From assembly GCA_013399895.1 (NCBI GenBank), contig VXBA01003121.1, positions 1 to 64,000 on the forward strand: a DNA stretch of 64,000 nt, written 5' to 3'. The notes beneath the pieces were generated by a model. The model was not told where the DNA came from, made no database searches, and saw nothing but the letters and a program-made list of their open reading frames with translations. Each line of letters starts with the position of its first letter. Position 1 is the stretch's first letter. Shown here in pieces: positions 36,951 to 49,504 of the stretch. This DNA is from Serilophus lunatus (lineage: Eukaryota; Chordata; Aves; Passeriformes; Eurylaimidae). A program made the translations under genes and the position numbers.

Positions 36951-39900
36951 GTAAGAGGTATTTGTCAAAAATGCATAAATTCTTAGCAGTGCTTTGGAAG
37001 CTGTGCAGAACTGGAAGCTAGAGTAGGTTCTTTTCCTATTTTCCTTTTATTTTAATGGTTTAAGGATTTAGAAAGTGTGTGTGAATTTAAAATGCTTATA
37101 AGCTTATGCCTTCTTGTGAATTTTGGGATACAGGCAGTTCAGCGATAAAGCAAAAGCTGTCACAGTTTGGTCTTTCCACTGATGTGAGTTACTGGATGGG
37201 GGGTTTGGGAGGCATGTGGCTGATATTTTTGTATGTTGGGGAGGGGGACAGGCACTGAACCTGTCTTTGTAACTCTTTGCCTGCCAGAGGTTTTTTCCTG
37301 TCGAGACCCACAGTGCTGTGCAGGGTGTTAGAAGCATAACTTGCAGCCAGCTCTCGCTCTTTTTTTCAGTGCAGAAATCAGTTTTCATTGGCATAGTGGG
37401 AAAACTTGCCCAGAACTTTATCCTGCCCCTGTTACCTGTCTGTATGAGAAAAGAGAATGCAAGTTTTCTGTGGCAGGTATAAAGAATGTCAACATGTCTG
37501 AGTTGGAGAACTTTAGGAATTGTCCTCCAACGTTTGCCCGTGTCTTCACATTACTTGTTTACAACAGGTCTGAGTTTTCCTCACTAATCACAACCTAAGC
37601 CTGTGGTGTAAATTCCCCTCTACTTCAGTGCAGCTCATTTTTGCCTCCCTTCTTATTTTCACATTGGGATCCCACTGTAATGAGATTTTCAGAGAAGTTC
37701 TTTTTTTTCTCCATGACGTGCTGGTTGTAAAAATGAACAAAGCTGGTTTTCCTTTGTGAACCAGGAGTATCTACATTACTTTTTAACTAACCTTGTTCCC
37801 TCACTTGCCTTTGGCCATATTTTATTTAGAGGCATTTTTTAGACTCTTTCTGATCACAGTGTACCTGTCTATCAAGTCTGTGTTCTCCTGTGATATTATT
37901 ACCTGTGATATATTTTTTTTAACTGGGGGGGGAAAGGAGGCAATTTGCTGCTAAAGAAACATCTTCTTTATTTCCTTGCTTGTAAAATGTCACTCTGCTC
38001 TCTGCTCTGTCTAATAACCAGCTTAGAGGAGGGAGGAAACAAGCCTGGAATGTGACATAGTGTTGGTTGTGCAGCACAAACTGGCCTTGCTTTTAAAAAG
38101 CAGAGTGTAGACGAGACCAAAAACTTCCCCAGGAATTTCATCCCAGCGAAGGAGGCATGGCCTAGAGACAAAAACAGCAGCAGATGACTTGGGCTTCAGT
38201 CTTCCAACGTACATACAATAATTTAGCTCTGTTACTTTTTATAGAATTTCAAATGAAAACAAATAGTCCTTTTTTATCCTGGCTCCTTGTCCAATGAAGC
38301 AAACAAGCCATCAGCCCACAGCCCTGATTGCAGCTGAATTTTGTATTTGTCCAGATTTCATTAAAGCAGTCTGGAATATTATCCCTCCCTCCTCTCCCTT
38401 TTCCCTCTCCTAAGACACACAGTTTATAGACACAAGCTGTATTCTTTGGGAGCAGGTAGAGACCAAAGCTGTGAGAGACCAAGAAAAACAGAAGTGTAAC
38501 TGTTCTGAACTTCAGAACATTTCGAAATAAGTTTTGATTTGTTTTGCTTCCAGGAAAAACGAAGCAGATTTTGGGGTGATGTCTTTTTGGTTTATTTGCT
38601 TGTTTGCTTGTTTTAGTGGCAGAATTCTTTACATTATAGGCTCTAGTGTGTATGAAAATTACAAAAAAAAAAATTTGTTGGTGCATCAAATGCTTAAAAT
38701 CAACCTTGTCAGTCCAAATGAATTCACTTAATGCCAAATATCTGAAGGATACCTTCCTGCTGAGCTGTCCTTCATCCCCTGGGATGGCAGAATATTTATG
38801 AATGACTTGAATGAGTTACTACAGGCTTGAGGATCCTTTCAAGCCTTCAGTGTGTTTGTGTGTCTTTCTAATATGGCAAATATTTGGTGTAAATATGGGA
38901 AATAACTTGGTAAAATAATCATGAGCACAGTCCTGGAGGAAACAGGGCACTGCCAAAAAATGTATCTCCCTTGTGCTGGCTGTTCATGAATTGAAACCCC
39001 CGTTCATTCCCTACCTTTCTGTCCTGAACGGTGTGAAATGCACTTGGAGAGCAGCCAAAACCAGTGGATCCAGCACCAAGCAGAGCACCTCTGCCTCCCC
39101 CTGTGTATGAAATTGTGTCTGTGTGACTGGCACATTCTGAGGTTCACAGCAAGTCAGGTCGTGGTTGGGCAGAAAGAGAGCAAACAAAGACATGAATCTC
39201 TGGATATCATCATCCTTCACTGGAAAAACGTTGCTTGGACATGAAGAGGGGAGGGGAATTTTGGGGGATGACAAATCTGCAGGTATTTATCCTCACTGGG
39301 GAGAAGGGTGTTTGGAAAACTCTCTTCCAGCAGAGCCTTTTTGCAAACCTTTGAGTGCCTCTGGTGCAAGGTTGAAAGTGAACCGCTGGGACATGGGTGG
39401 GACCCAGCACGTGTCTCAGGGAGTGCCATCACATTGTACAGAGTCCCTCTGTCTGCAGGACATCCTGGGAGATCCTGGGGAAGCCTTGCAAGCTTCTAGA
39501 CACCAAGGCTTGGGAATCCTGGCTGAGATCTGGCTGGCTTTGCAGGTGGTGATGGTGGTGATTATTTTTGATCTGTTCCACACCCCTTCCCTCCCTGCTC
39601 TGTGTCTGCTGAGGTAGGAGAAGATCTGCCTTTCTGTGGCCTCCCAGGAGGGCTTCTGGATTAAGAAGTTCCTTCTCCCACTTGGTTCAAAGTAGCCCCT
39701 GCAACTTGACCTTCAGGGCCTGCAGCATTTTCACTGGTGTTTAAGGTGGAAGGAAGGTCTGAAGCTTGTGAGCTGCAGTTGGGGACCTTTTAAACCTACA
39801 CTTGGCTCCTTTCTGCTTTGTTTGTCTCATGGAGGTCGTCAGGTTGATTTGTCTGTTCTTAGAGAGCCACCTTGACTTTGTAACTCATAAGAGATAAAGT

Positions 39901-40417
39901 AAAATAAGTTTTCACAGGAACAATAGTATGTCCTGGTTAGATTAATTTAATCTGCAGGGCTTTAACTGAGCTGTTTCACTGTTGGTCAGATCACAGTTTG
40001 CAGGACACCTCTTTGGTTTTTTTTACATGATGAACTTTTCCTTATCAACAATTAGCACTTTTACATTGCCACTATATGATAGAAATGTTTGTCTGTGTAA
40101 TATATTACCATAATCCATGGTGAAGCAATATAACAGTGCACCTACTTAGGTGACTTAAAAAGTAAATTCTTAGCATGAAATGATGAAGAGAAAAGAGAAA
40201 AATATGTTATGATCAAAATTTCCCCTTTTTCTCACTGGAATTGCACAGCCTAACAAAAGCAAAATAGGTATAAATAGAGAAAATAAAATAGCCAGAATAA
40301 ATAGAATAAAATAGAGGTTCACAATATTTTGGCCAGTAAATAAATTCTTCCTGCTTAAATGATTTTAATTTCCCACAATATTTTTCAAGGAAAATGTCAG
40401 CCAGAAAAATATTTCTG

Positions 40418-40517
40418 AGATTTCCTGACCTTGTCTAAAAAGTTTCCCCAAAGTGTCTCCTTGTTTTAGATTTTGTGACCTTGTCTAAAAAGTTTCCCCA
40501 AAGTGTCTCCTTGTTTT
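40418..40517. repeat. 50-bp tandem duplication, two copies
   Basis: A 42-base stretch beginning 'tgaccttgtctaaaaagttt' at 40426 recurs without any change at 40476. The bases just before each copy ('agatttcc' and 'agattttg') are also alike, giving a period of 50. The perfect match argues for a recent event, or for an assembly duplication. Confidence 0.95.
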
Positions 40518-41695
40518 CTGCTCAGCAGTGACCCCACTCCAAGCTACCCTTACTCCTGGAAACTTCCATGCCAGCTGCCTTTTTCTGACCCCCTTCCAGC
40601 CTCTCACCCAAGCAAACAGGCTTCAGCTTCCTTCTACCTTATCCAGAAATAATGATTCCTGAAAGTTTCCTTCCTCAAACACTCCAACACCAAACCTATC
40701 AACAGTCCCCTCTCTCCACCATAAACAGGCAAACCACAACCCTGTCCTGCAGTAATGGATAAAAGGATGGAGGGGAGACAAGCAGAGATGTGTTTTCTGT
40801 GATTTTAGAGCTTCATTCACTGCCCAGAGGTACAGCAGCATATGGGAGGAGGTGTTTAAGTGATACACTTGCAATTCTGATTCATTTTCTTATGTAAATG
40901 ACAAAATATTCTCACAAAAGTAGGATAAAAAGAAAAAAGAAAACCTTTAGAGGCAACATTTTATTTTATCCCCATATTGAGTCTGGTTTGTTGTCACACC
41001 TGGTGGCCTCTGTGGCACATGGTATTTGGACTCCTGACTGTTCCCAACTTAGTGGTTTTAAATCAAAACTCCTTTTTCCCTAAGATTGGGCAGAAAGTCA
41101 ATTGTTTCAAGGGACTCTGTTCATGAGTTATGAATTAACACAGTGGATGTCAGCTCAGGGGTGCTAAATGTCCATTAGCTGCTGTGGAATGTGCTGTGCA
41201 AAAGGTGCTGAGGGCTCTTGTCAAGGCACAAACAAGTCAAAATTAAATAGCCTGGAGTGTAAAATTATTCCACAGGACCAGAGGTGCATGAACACAACAA
41301 GGGCAGGTGTGGGAAAGGCAATAATGTTATTTAAATCTATATATATAAGGCACAGACAAAAGGTCTGATTGTTGTCCACATCATGAGCTCCAAGTTGAGA
41401 TCTGTCTGTTTTCATTGGTGAGAACAGATTTCAACAAGAAAAACTCATAAAAATATGCCTGTACTTCAATTATCTTTAGTCTAAAGGTCTGTCACACTGC
41501 TAGAAATCCTAATAATAAATCTTTTTCTTTTCCTCATACCTTTGCTCTTCTTGAGCTAATTATGCCAAAACACTTCAGGCCATAATCTTCACTCCCTGTC
41601 CTCAGGACAGGTAACAACATTACTGGTGTTTCAGCCCAAGTCTTAAGGAGTGCCTGGTCCTTGAAGTTCATTCCTAGTCTGTTCTATTGTTGCAT

Positions 41696-41880
41696 TTTAA
41701 AAAACCCCAAATAAATACCCAAAAAACAAACCTCCAAAAACAAACCCCCAAACAAACAATAAAAAAAAGAAGAAAAAACAAACAAACCAACAAAAAAACC
41801 CTCCCAACAAAACAAAACCCAACAAAAAAAAAATCCCCCAAACATTCAAAACCAGAATCCCACCACAATCAAAAAAACCC
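41696..41880. repeat. A/C-only low-complexity tract
   Basis: About 185 bases consist almost wholly of A and C on the + strand (CAAA, CCCAAA and CAAAAA runs), with G and T nearly absent. It is an imperfect, drifting array without one dominant unit. The frames on both strands are compositional artefacts. Confidence 0.9.
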
Positions 41881-42674
41881 TGAAATATGTACTGAACTTT
41901 TAATGCATATAGTTTTGGAACAAAATTGTGTAAAACTTAAAACTTGTTGATTTATTTTCTTGTCAAATCCAAAGCTGTGATTTGTTCATGGCCCAATACA
42001 ATATTTATTGGCAGTAAATCTCCTTCCCCTTTGTAAGGTCTCAGGTGATAGGGAAAATAAAATCTTATTTTAAGAAAATTTCTTAGTGTTTTTATGCAGA
42101 AATCCAAAAAGACACTTCACTGGAGCAACCCCAGGGATTTTTTCTCCTACTGCACCTTGGTTTGGGGTCCTGCCTTTGCAGAAGTATTTTTGGTTGAAAA
42201 TGTGAGAGGGAGCACCATTCCCTTAAATGCTCCACTGCATCTTTAGATCTTATAAATAATGAATATATCATCGAGGAAAAGGGTTTGATTGTGATTGCTT
42301 CACATGATCTTAAGGAATTTGTTAACCACCGAGATGCCACCTAAGGATTGACAATGTCACAGAGGTCAATAATAACCTCTGTGTTCTCACTGGAAACTTT
42401 GAATTAAGCATGTTTCTGTATGAGGTCAAACATTAGCAGCGAAATCTGAAAAAAAAAGATGAGAGAACAACCAGATCCCTATTCCCTCACCTCAAATAAA
42501 ACAATGATCAAAATTTCGGAGTTTGCCGAGTTCTTAATTCTCCAGGAGCTATTAATAGAAATTATTTCTGATCTTCAGCTTTGCTCAGCTTAAGGCAATT
42601 CATGCCACTCTACAAGTCTGACCTGCTCTTCTCTTTTTCAACTGATCACTGGCTCCATCTTCTAAATATTGGAG

Positions 42675-43312
42675 GTGTTTGTTGACCGTGGCTGGACATG
42701 AGCCCAGGGGTGCCCAGGTGGGCAGGGAGGGCAATGGCCCCTGGCTTGGGTCAGGAATTGTGTGGGCACAGCCCAGGGCAGGGATTGCCCCCTGGGATGG
42801 CCCTGCTGGGGAACCTCCAGGGCTGTGTCCAGGGCTGGGAACCCTGGAAGAGACACCCTGGAGGGTGTGCAGAGATGGGAAGATGGGGAAGGGGCTGGAA
42901 AATGCGTCCTGTGAGGAGCAGCTGAGGGAGCTGGGGGTGTTGGTGTGGAGCAGAGGAGGCTCAGGGGGGACCTCATTGCTCTCCCCAACTCCCTGCCAGG
43001 AGGGTGCAGTGAGGGGGGTCGGGCTCTGCTCCCATGTGCCAAGGGAAAGGAGGAGAGGGAAGGGCCTTCAATTGCCCCAGGGCAGCTTCAGGGGGGAGAG
43101 CAGGAACAATTCTTCCCTGGCACAGTGGGCAGGGATGGGAATGAGTGTCCCAGGGAGGTGCTGGAGTCCCAGTGTCTGGGAGTGTTCCAGAGGCTTCTGG
43201 ATGTGGCCCCTGGGGACATGGATTAGGGGGGTTTCTGATGCTGCTGGATTGACAGCGGGACTGGATGATCTTGAAGGTCTCCTTCAACCTCAATAATTCT
43301 GTGATTGTGTGA
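42675..43312 (+). mobile_element. CR1 LINE, about 640 bp
   Basis: Starts in 'ttgaccgtggctggacatga', runs through 'ggggaacctccagggctgtg' and ends with 'ggtctccttcaacctcaata'. It shares its 5' body with the copy at 6975 and a near-identical 154-bp patch with the copy at 22780. The frames of 80 to 205 residues on both strands across it are not genes. Confidence 0.94.
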
Positions 43313-44037
43313 TCATGGATGATCACAAGCCTTCAAACATGATCAATTCATATTTTAGTAAGGGATGTGGTGACAATTTCCATGTTGATGACATAGACAA
43401 ACAAGCTGACCTGTGGCAGGGACTGTCACAGGCAAGAACCTGTAAAACAGAGCAGACATACCCTACACCTGATTTTCAATTCCTGGATAAATTGTTTTTA
43501 GTTAAGATACTTGTTCACCAAGTTCAGTGGATAACTTGCGTTCTTTTGCAATAACTAAACTGTATGTGTGTTGGAAAGAGTACATGTTGTGTAATCCTAC
43601 ATTAGATTTCACATGGCACAGCATTTTCTATGGGATTTAACCTCAAAAGCTTCACCAGTATGAGTCAAACCAGAGTATTCCAACTCAAAACACACACATG
43701 TACCATGTGATTTAGATGTACAAGCCTTGTGCTCCCAGGAACACTGGGGCTGCCTTCACATACACTGGAAAAGTTGATTTTCATATAAAAAGAGGCTCAG
43801 TACCTTTCAAAAACACCAATCTGGATATACAGGAAGGACAGGACAAGGAAGGACAACTTCAGCTGTCTAAATGTTCAAGATCTGGTCTCAGGTTATCAAG
43901 CACTGCAGGGAGATGGGCACATCCAGGGATTAGAGGAAGAGGTAGATTGACTGTGTGGAGGTGTCCCTCTGCCTCCATTGACTCTGCCTTAAATCAGCTC
44001 AGACCAGACAGAAACCTTTTAGAGAACTAACCTGAAC

Positions 44038-44292
44038 AAAGGTGATCAGAGGGCTGGAGCAGCTCTGCTGTGAGGAAAGGCTGGGAAAGTTGGAATTGTT
44101 CAGCCTGGAGAAGAGAAGCTTTGAGGGGAACTCATTGTGACCTTCCAGAACATGAAGAAGCTACAAGAAAGATGAAGAGGGACTGTTTCCAAGGGCCTGG
44201 AGGGACAAGACAAGGGAGAACGGATTCAAACTGAAAGAGAGTAAGGTTAGATTAGGTATTAGTAAGAAATTCTTGGCTGTGAGGGTGGTCAA
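44038..44292 (+). mobile_element. CR1 LINE fragment lacking its 3' end
   Basis: Carries 'gatcagagggctggagcagc', 'ttcagcctggagaagagaag' and 'agtaagaaattcttggctgt' and then stops at about 44292 without the family's terminal octamers. Loss of the 3' end must have come after insertion, by deletion or by interruption by unrelated sequence. Confidence 0.85.
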
Positions 44293-46068
44293 ATAGGAAG
44301 CTGTTGTGGATTAGCATAAGAGAAGTCAAAATGAGGAAACAAACAAAAAATTACCAAGAATTATGAGAAAGAGGGATGGGATACCAACAAAGAACAGAAG
44401 AAAGCCAGAGCTATGGGGGCCAGAGCTGTGAGATTTATGGGTATAAAAAAAATGAAAGAGATGTTTGCATTAATGAAGGAGGAAATAAAATTACCAAAAA
44501 AGGAAATAAGATTTTTATCCTGGAAGTCAGAGTGATTTGGGACACATGAGAAGGACTATGAGCTGGGGGTGCACTGGGAAATGGTTAATTACTAAACTGA
44601 AACCCCTGGACTTGAAGAAAAGGTGGATTTTGGAGATGCTGTGGCATCAAGCTGCCTGCAGACAAGAAGTCTGGACCACACAGCAAGTGGAGCAGTGGAA
44701 GTGCTTTTCAGAAAGGAGATGCTTTTCTTTTGGGATAGGCTGGGCTTGTCTGTGTGTCACCAGAACAGGGAATAAAGCAGTTTTCTGCTCTGTCTTTACA
44801 CTGCCACCTGACTGGTGGAGTCACAGCCTCTGGACTTTCAGCAATGCCACTATCTTAACCCCATCTGAAATGTGCTGCTGCAATTTGAGATATTCAGAGT
44901 CCTGCTTAGCTACTTTGTGCAACCACTTATCTTTAGCAATTACCCACAAAATACAAATGCTGCTCAACAGCACTAAAATAGAACACAAACAGCCCTAAAA
45001 TAACATGTACAGGTCGACAAGTTACACATTTCCCATCAAGTGTGGTTTTCAATGAAAACGGAGGCTTGATGAAATTAATTATTACAGGACAAGTACAGAA
45101 AGTTAGAGATCAAAAAGTTTGATTTTTCCACTGAAGGAATGATCTGCTGTGGGAGATGGAGTTGATTTCCTCATACCCCCATGCTATTCTTCATGCCTGG
45201 ACTCCTCAGCCAGGCTCTATTTCCATTGATGGATCAAGCCTTGTTAAAAGGCGACAGAAAATAATTGGGGAATGGTGGTATTTCTTGTTCCCATAAATCA
45301 GGCTGCTTGGAACACATTAAAGTGGCTTCTGAAATTCACAGCATCTGTAAAATCTTTAAAAAAACCCCCAAAAAACCAAGGTAGAAGTCGCTGAATGTTG
45401 TAGAATTTTAAAAATAAGTTTGTGGCATTCTGGACGCAGTTGGAAAATACCCTCGGCAGAACAGGAACAATGTTCCATTCAATCTAATGACTCCAGTGAT
45501 CAAAGCTAGACCTTCCCAAGTTCCCAACTGCAAAAGATTGCAGAGATGACATGGGATCATAAAGGAACAGCCAGAAAGATAAGGGATGTGCAAACAAACA
45601 AGCCAACCAACCTCCTTTTGAGTATAAGGAAGTGCAGTAGCTTTGAAAAACAGCATGAGATTTTTGTCTTGCTTGGGCACATTGTCCCTGTTTTTTTTTA
45701 CGGAGATTCCCAAGAAACTGTAAGACAAAGAAAAATGATGAGTGTATTGCATGGTTGTGCTCCCAAATCCCAACAGCTTGTGTTCTCCAAGTGTCATTTG
45801 TCACTCAACCAGGAGACTCATGTGGTCTCTACAGCTGCTAAGACTTTTCAGCCAAAATTCTTATGAGCTGAAAGTGCAGGTTTAGATGAGAGATCTGATG
45901 AATTTGTGTGAACATGATAGAGCAGCTCAGACTGAAGCAGCCTGAAAACAATCTTGAAATGTAAAAAAATTCCGTTTTGACTTTGTGGAAGCAGAATGTC
46001 ATGATCTGCCACTTCAAGGAATTAACCCAAGTTAAATTAGACACACATATAGATACCAATGCAAACAT

Positions 46069-46143
46069 AAAAAAAAAAAAAAAAAAAGAGAAAGACTTAG
46101 TTTGGGTTTGAACAAAGAGCCAGAATGACCTTTTTTTTTTTTT
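46069..46143. repeat. A19 ... T13 inverted homopolymers
   Basis: A run of 19 A (46069-46087) is followed 43 bases later by a run of 13 T (46131-46143). The two could pair in single-stranded form. The loop between shows no recognisable element. Confidence 0.85.
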
Positions 46144-47031
46144 CTTTTGACCAGAAAAGTTGAAACTTTTTTTTTGTTTGGTTTGATATTTTTGGTTTGG
46201 CAAGAAAATCCAAAAACCTTGATGTGCACCAGTACATTCCTGCTATTTCCTCCCTTTCAGAAGCCACAGTCTGTGCAGCAGAATGAAGGGTCTGTGTCAT
46301 GGAAATTGGCAGGGATTGAGTAATTTGGGAGAGCAATGAGGAAAACATTCTTTTCCCTTTAATTCCTTGGGAGATTATCTAGAAGACAGAAAATCCTGGG
46401 CTTTGTGACCTCCCAGTCAAGAAATTCAGGAAAAAGCTTCTTCTTAAAAATATGGGGGTTTTTAATTCCAATTTTTGCACATATGTAAGAGTGACAATAG
46501 GCTTCTGTACAATGTTAGCATTTTGCAGATGGAAAGGATAAATAATTAACCAAGCCCATTTTAATTTCCATCACCTACCAGTGAAGGGATCCAAACCAGC
46601 CCATGTCTTTAAATCCATGGGCTAATTTCATCTTAACTTGGCAGGTGAACAGAGGCTTCAGAAATTGTGTTCCAACAAGCTCCATGGAACTGGGAGCTCT
46701 GGAAATCAGAGAGGCTTTATTAATGCCTTCTCTGAGAAGAGAGAATCAGAGGGGTGCCCAGCCTTAACCAGACAGCAGAGAATCTCCACTGAAGAAAAGG
46801 CTTTGGATGGATTTTTTGTGCTGTTGCAGCCCTGGGGGTCACTCTGGATGTGCAACAGCAGGAGGGAACAGGGCTTTGATGGCTCTTTCCTCATGGCTTG
46901 GGGGTTCCTGCCACACAACAACCCTGTGGGAGGGAAGGTGTGGGTGGAAAGGTGGAATTCCTGCAGTCTTCCCTCTGCCAGGCTGTTCTGGGAGACAAGA
47001 GGAGCTCTTTGCTCTTGTTCCACCACCTTTC

Positions 47032-47167
47032 ACTAAGACCAGGCTCAGGCTGGATGGGGCTTGGAGCAACATGGTCTGGTGGAAAGGTGTCCCTGCACGT
47101 GGCAGAGGGTTGGAACTGAGTGATCATTAAGGTCTCTTCGATCTCAAACCATTCTGTGATTCCATGA
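47032..47167 (+). mobile_element. CR1 LINE, 3' end fragment
   Basis: Runs from 'aggctggatggggcttggag' through 'ggttggaactgagtgatcat' to 'aaaccattctgtgattccat'. About 135 bases remain. Confidence 0.9.
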
Positions 47168-47777
47168 AGTTCCTGGTGGTACAAAATACCCGATTAAAAG
47201 AAGCACTTCCACTTAAAACTCCCCAATGTTTCTCACCGCTGATCTCTGATTTCCTTTCAGCCCTCTCCTATAATTCCAGTGCATTCAGGAGTGTTAAATT
47301 CTTCATATAAACAGAATGGAATTATACCAGCCAGCAGCTTTTGTTACTTTATAATTATTTTTATTTTATAATTATTAATGTTTAAATCTCCTTAGCACCC
47401 CACAATTACAGCTCTGAGCCCCAAGAAAGCACTGGGGCTTGGACCTCATCCACCTCAGGAACAGGGTGTTCCCATGGACAACACTGGGATTCTTTCATGT
47501 TCCTGGTCTGAAATAACAGGTATAACTAAATTCCTCCTTCTTCTCTACTACACAGTTCTCCCCCTAAAATGTGCAGAAGTGGAAAAAGGGGCATTTTTCC
47601 ATTCATTGCAAGGAGAGTATGAAAGCTTGGCACACAACTGAGCCATGTACTGGAATTTGGGTGGGTCTAGGAAAAAGCACAGACTTCAGTGGAAAACATA
47701 TATGGGTGTGTGTGTATGTGTGAGAAAAAACCTTTTAAACCTTAAATTAACCACATGCATGGATTGGTCAGGAATAC

Positions 47778-47795
47778 AAAAAAAAAAAAAAAAAA
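47778..47795. repeat. Poly(A) run, 18 bases
   Basis: An uninterrupted A run without a recognisable retrocopy upstream. I looked for a processed gene copy in the preceding 500 bases and saw none. Confidence 0.85.
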
Positions 47796-49472
47796 GAGAA
47801 AGCTGCCCTGCAATAAAACTCTTGGGCAGTACTGAGGGCAAACAACCCTTCACCAACGAGAAAGTGTCCCTGGTATTTCCAATCCATCCCTGACCACCTC
47901 AAAGAAGCAGGTGGAAGGCTCTGGTTTATAAATCAGTCCAGAATTTAGTGGGTTTTAGGACCCTTTTCCGTCCCTGAGGTTGGTGAGGAGGCAGAGCTCG
48001 GATGGGGCAGCAGCAGTTACAGGAACGGGGCCAGGGATGGAGAGGAGGATGAGGACAGGGAGTGTAAGTGCACAGAAATGTTTCCCAGTGAAATATCATG
48101 ACCTGATTTGATTGGACACTCTTGAAGTTTCTTTGCAGCATTTAAAATTTGAACATTTTGTTTTTGTTAAGTAGGTCCCAAATATTTGTTTGAGGTGAAG
48201 CAGAGCTTGCCCTCTGTTTATTAGACCTGGACCATCAAGGGAACTGGTGCTTCATACAATTTGAAGTCTTTGTAGTGCAGAGAAAACAGGGTAGGAATGA
48301 ACATTTTTGGAGCTGTTGCGTCCCTCAAAGAGAATACTGAATTACTCTGTAATTCACAGTAAATAATTATAAAAAATAAGTTCTCTATATTATCCCTGCT
48401 GTGCCAGTAGCATCACCTGTGCTTTTTAAGATGAGAAAGACATCCAATTTAAAAATAATTTGTGTTTCAGTGAGGGAAGTGGATACTTCATCTCACAGGC
48501 TGCATTTTGCTTGCATGAAAGAAGCAAGCTTTGCTTTCTGAAAACATTTTCCACAGTGTGAACTTGTTCACACAGGCAGGGCAGTTCTTCATAACAAGTT
48601 TTAAGATGAAGCCTTGACAAACCCATCCTTCTTTCTTGGAAATGTGTTCTGTAGGATTGCAAGGATCAGCAGTCCAAATTCACTGGTATGTCCTGGCCAG
48701 GCAGAGAAGACAAAAATTTGGCTTATTTAGCAGGTTATTCTGCATTTATCATTACTCTGCCTACATGAAGAAGCACAAATGAACTGCACCACACAGGTAA
48801 GAGAAACCCAAAAAAAATCTCAGAGGAAAAACTTTCCTACTGTAACAACATCCATCATCCTGCTGGGTCAGGCTGTGCTGCTTCCCCACTTAGATTTGAT
48901 TCTTCCTACATTAGGAATGGATGAACAAAAGGTTACCAATACACAGACCTTGAAATAAAATGATTTTTTCCCCTTGCCAGTTTCCTGGACTTTTGCAACC
49001 CTACCATTACTTTCAACACTACTGAGGTTTTTAGATATTTAAAAGGCACGAGATTTTATTTTTTTTTTGGTGGAAAATTCTTCTCATAGCCTGGTATTTC
49101 AGTTTTGAGACTCAGTGGTTGCACAGAGACGGAAAATCATGAGCATGTTTATCTCTGCAGTGTTTGTGAATATGCACATACAGTGGTGTGTTTGTGGGGT
49201 ACTAAAGTCATTCTTACTGACCTTGTGGTGTGGGCTAAAGGAGAGCTGTGATTTGTGGGAAATGCAGCTTTTACAGGGAGAAAACACATCCCAAACTGTG
49301 CCACAACAGAAGCCTGACAGCCTTCAGGGAGCCTCACCCCCCAGCCACACCTACACCAGGCTGTGAGAGCCCTGGTGTGCAATGACTAATTGAAAAACAA
49401 ACCCCAACTTGACTGGGATGCAGTGCAATGACTTGGCATCACTGATGGTCGTTGAAAGAGATCTGCTGAGCC

Positions 49473-49504
49473 CCTGGATGTATTTATTCCTGGATGTATT
49501 TATT
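49473..49504. repeat. 16-bp perfect tandem duplication
   Basis: 'cctggatgtatttatt' occurs twice in direct succession; no function is evident. Confidence 0.95.

Larger units (their letters stand above)
33107..42674. other. Repeat-poor 9.5-kb interval
   Basis: This is the longest stretch without any CR1 that I can see. It holds the candidate distal promoter at 36583-36950, the AT-rich stretch at 35446, the 50-bp duplication at 40418 and the A/C tract at 41696. No coding exon is evident. Confidence 0.6.

Noticed and set aside
38249..38737. 162-codon minus-strand frame
   Set aside because: No recognisable domain, AT-rich composition, and no conserved splice context; probably chance.
42679..43296. 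205-codon frame
   Set aside because: It lies wholly within a CR1 fragment and does not follow that element's ORF2 frame throughout.
44293..44820. Second LTR candidate, because of 'gggaataaagcagttttctg' near the end
   Set aside because: No TATA element, paired ends or target duplication could be found; too little to call a feature.
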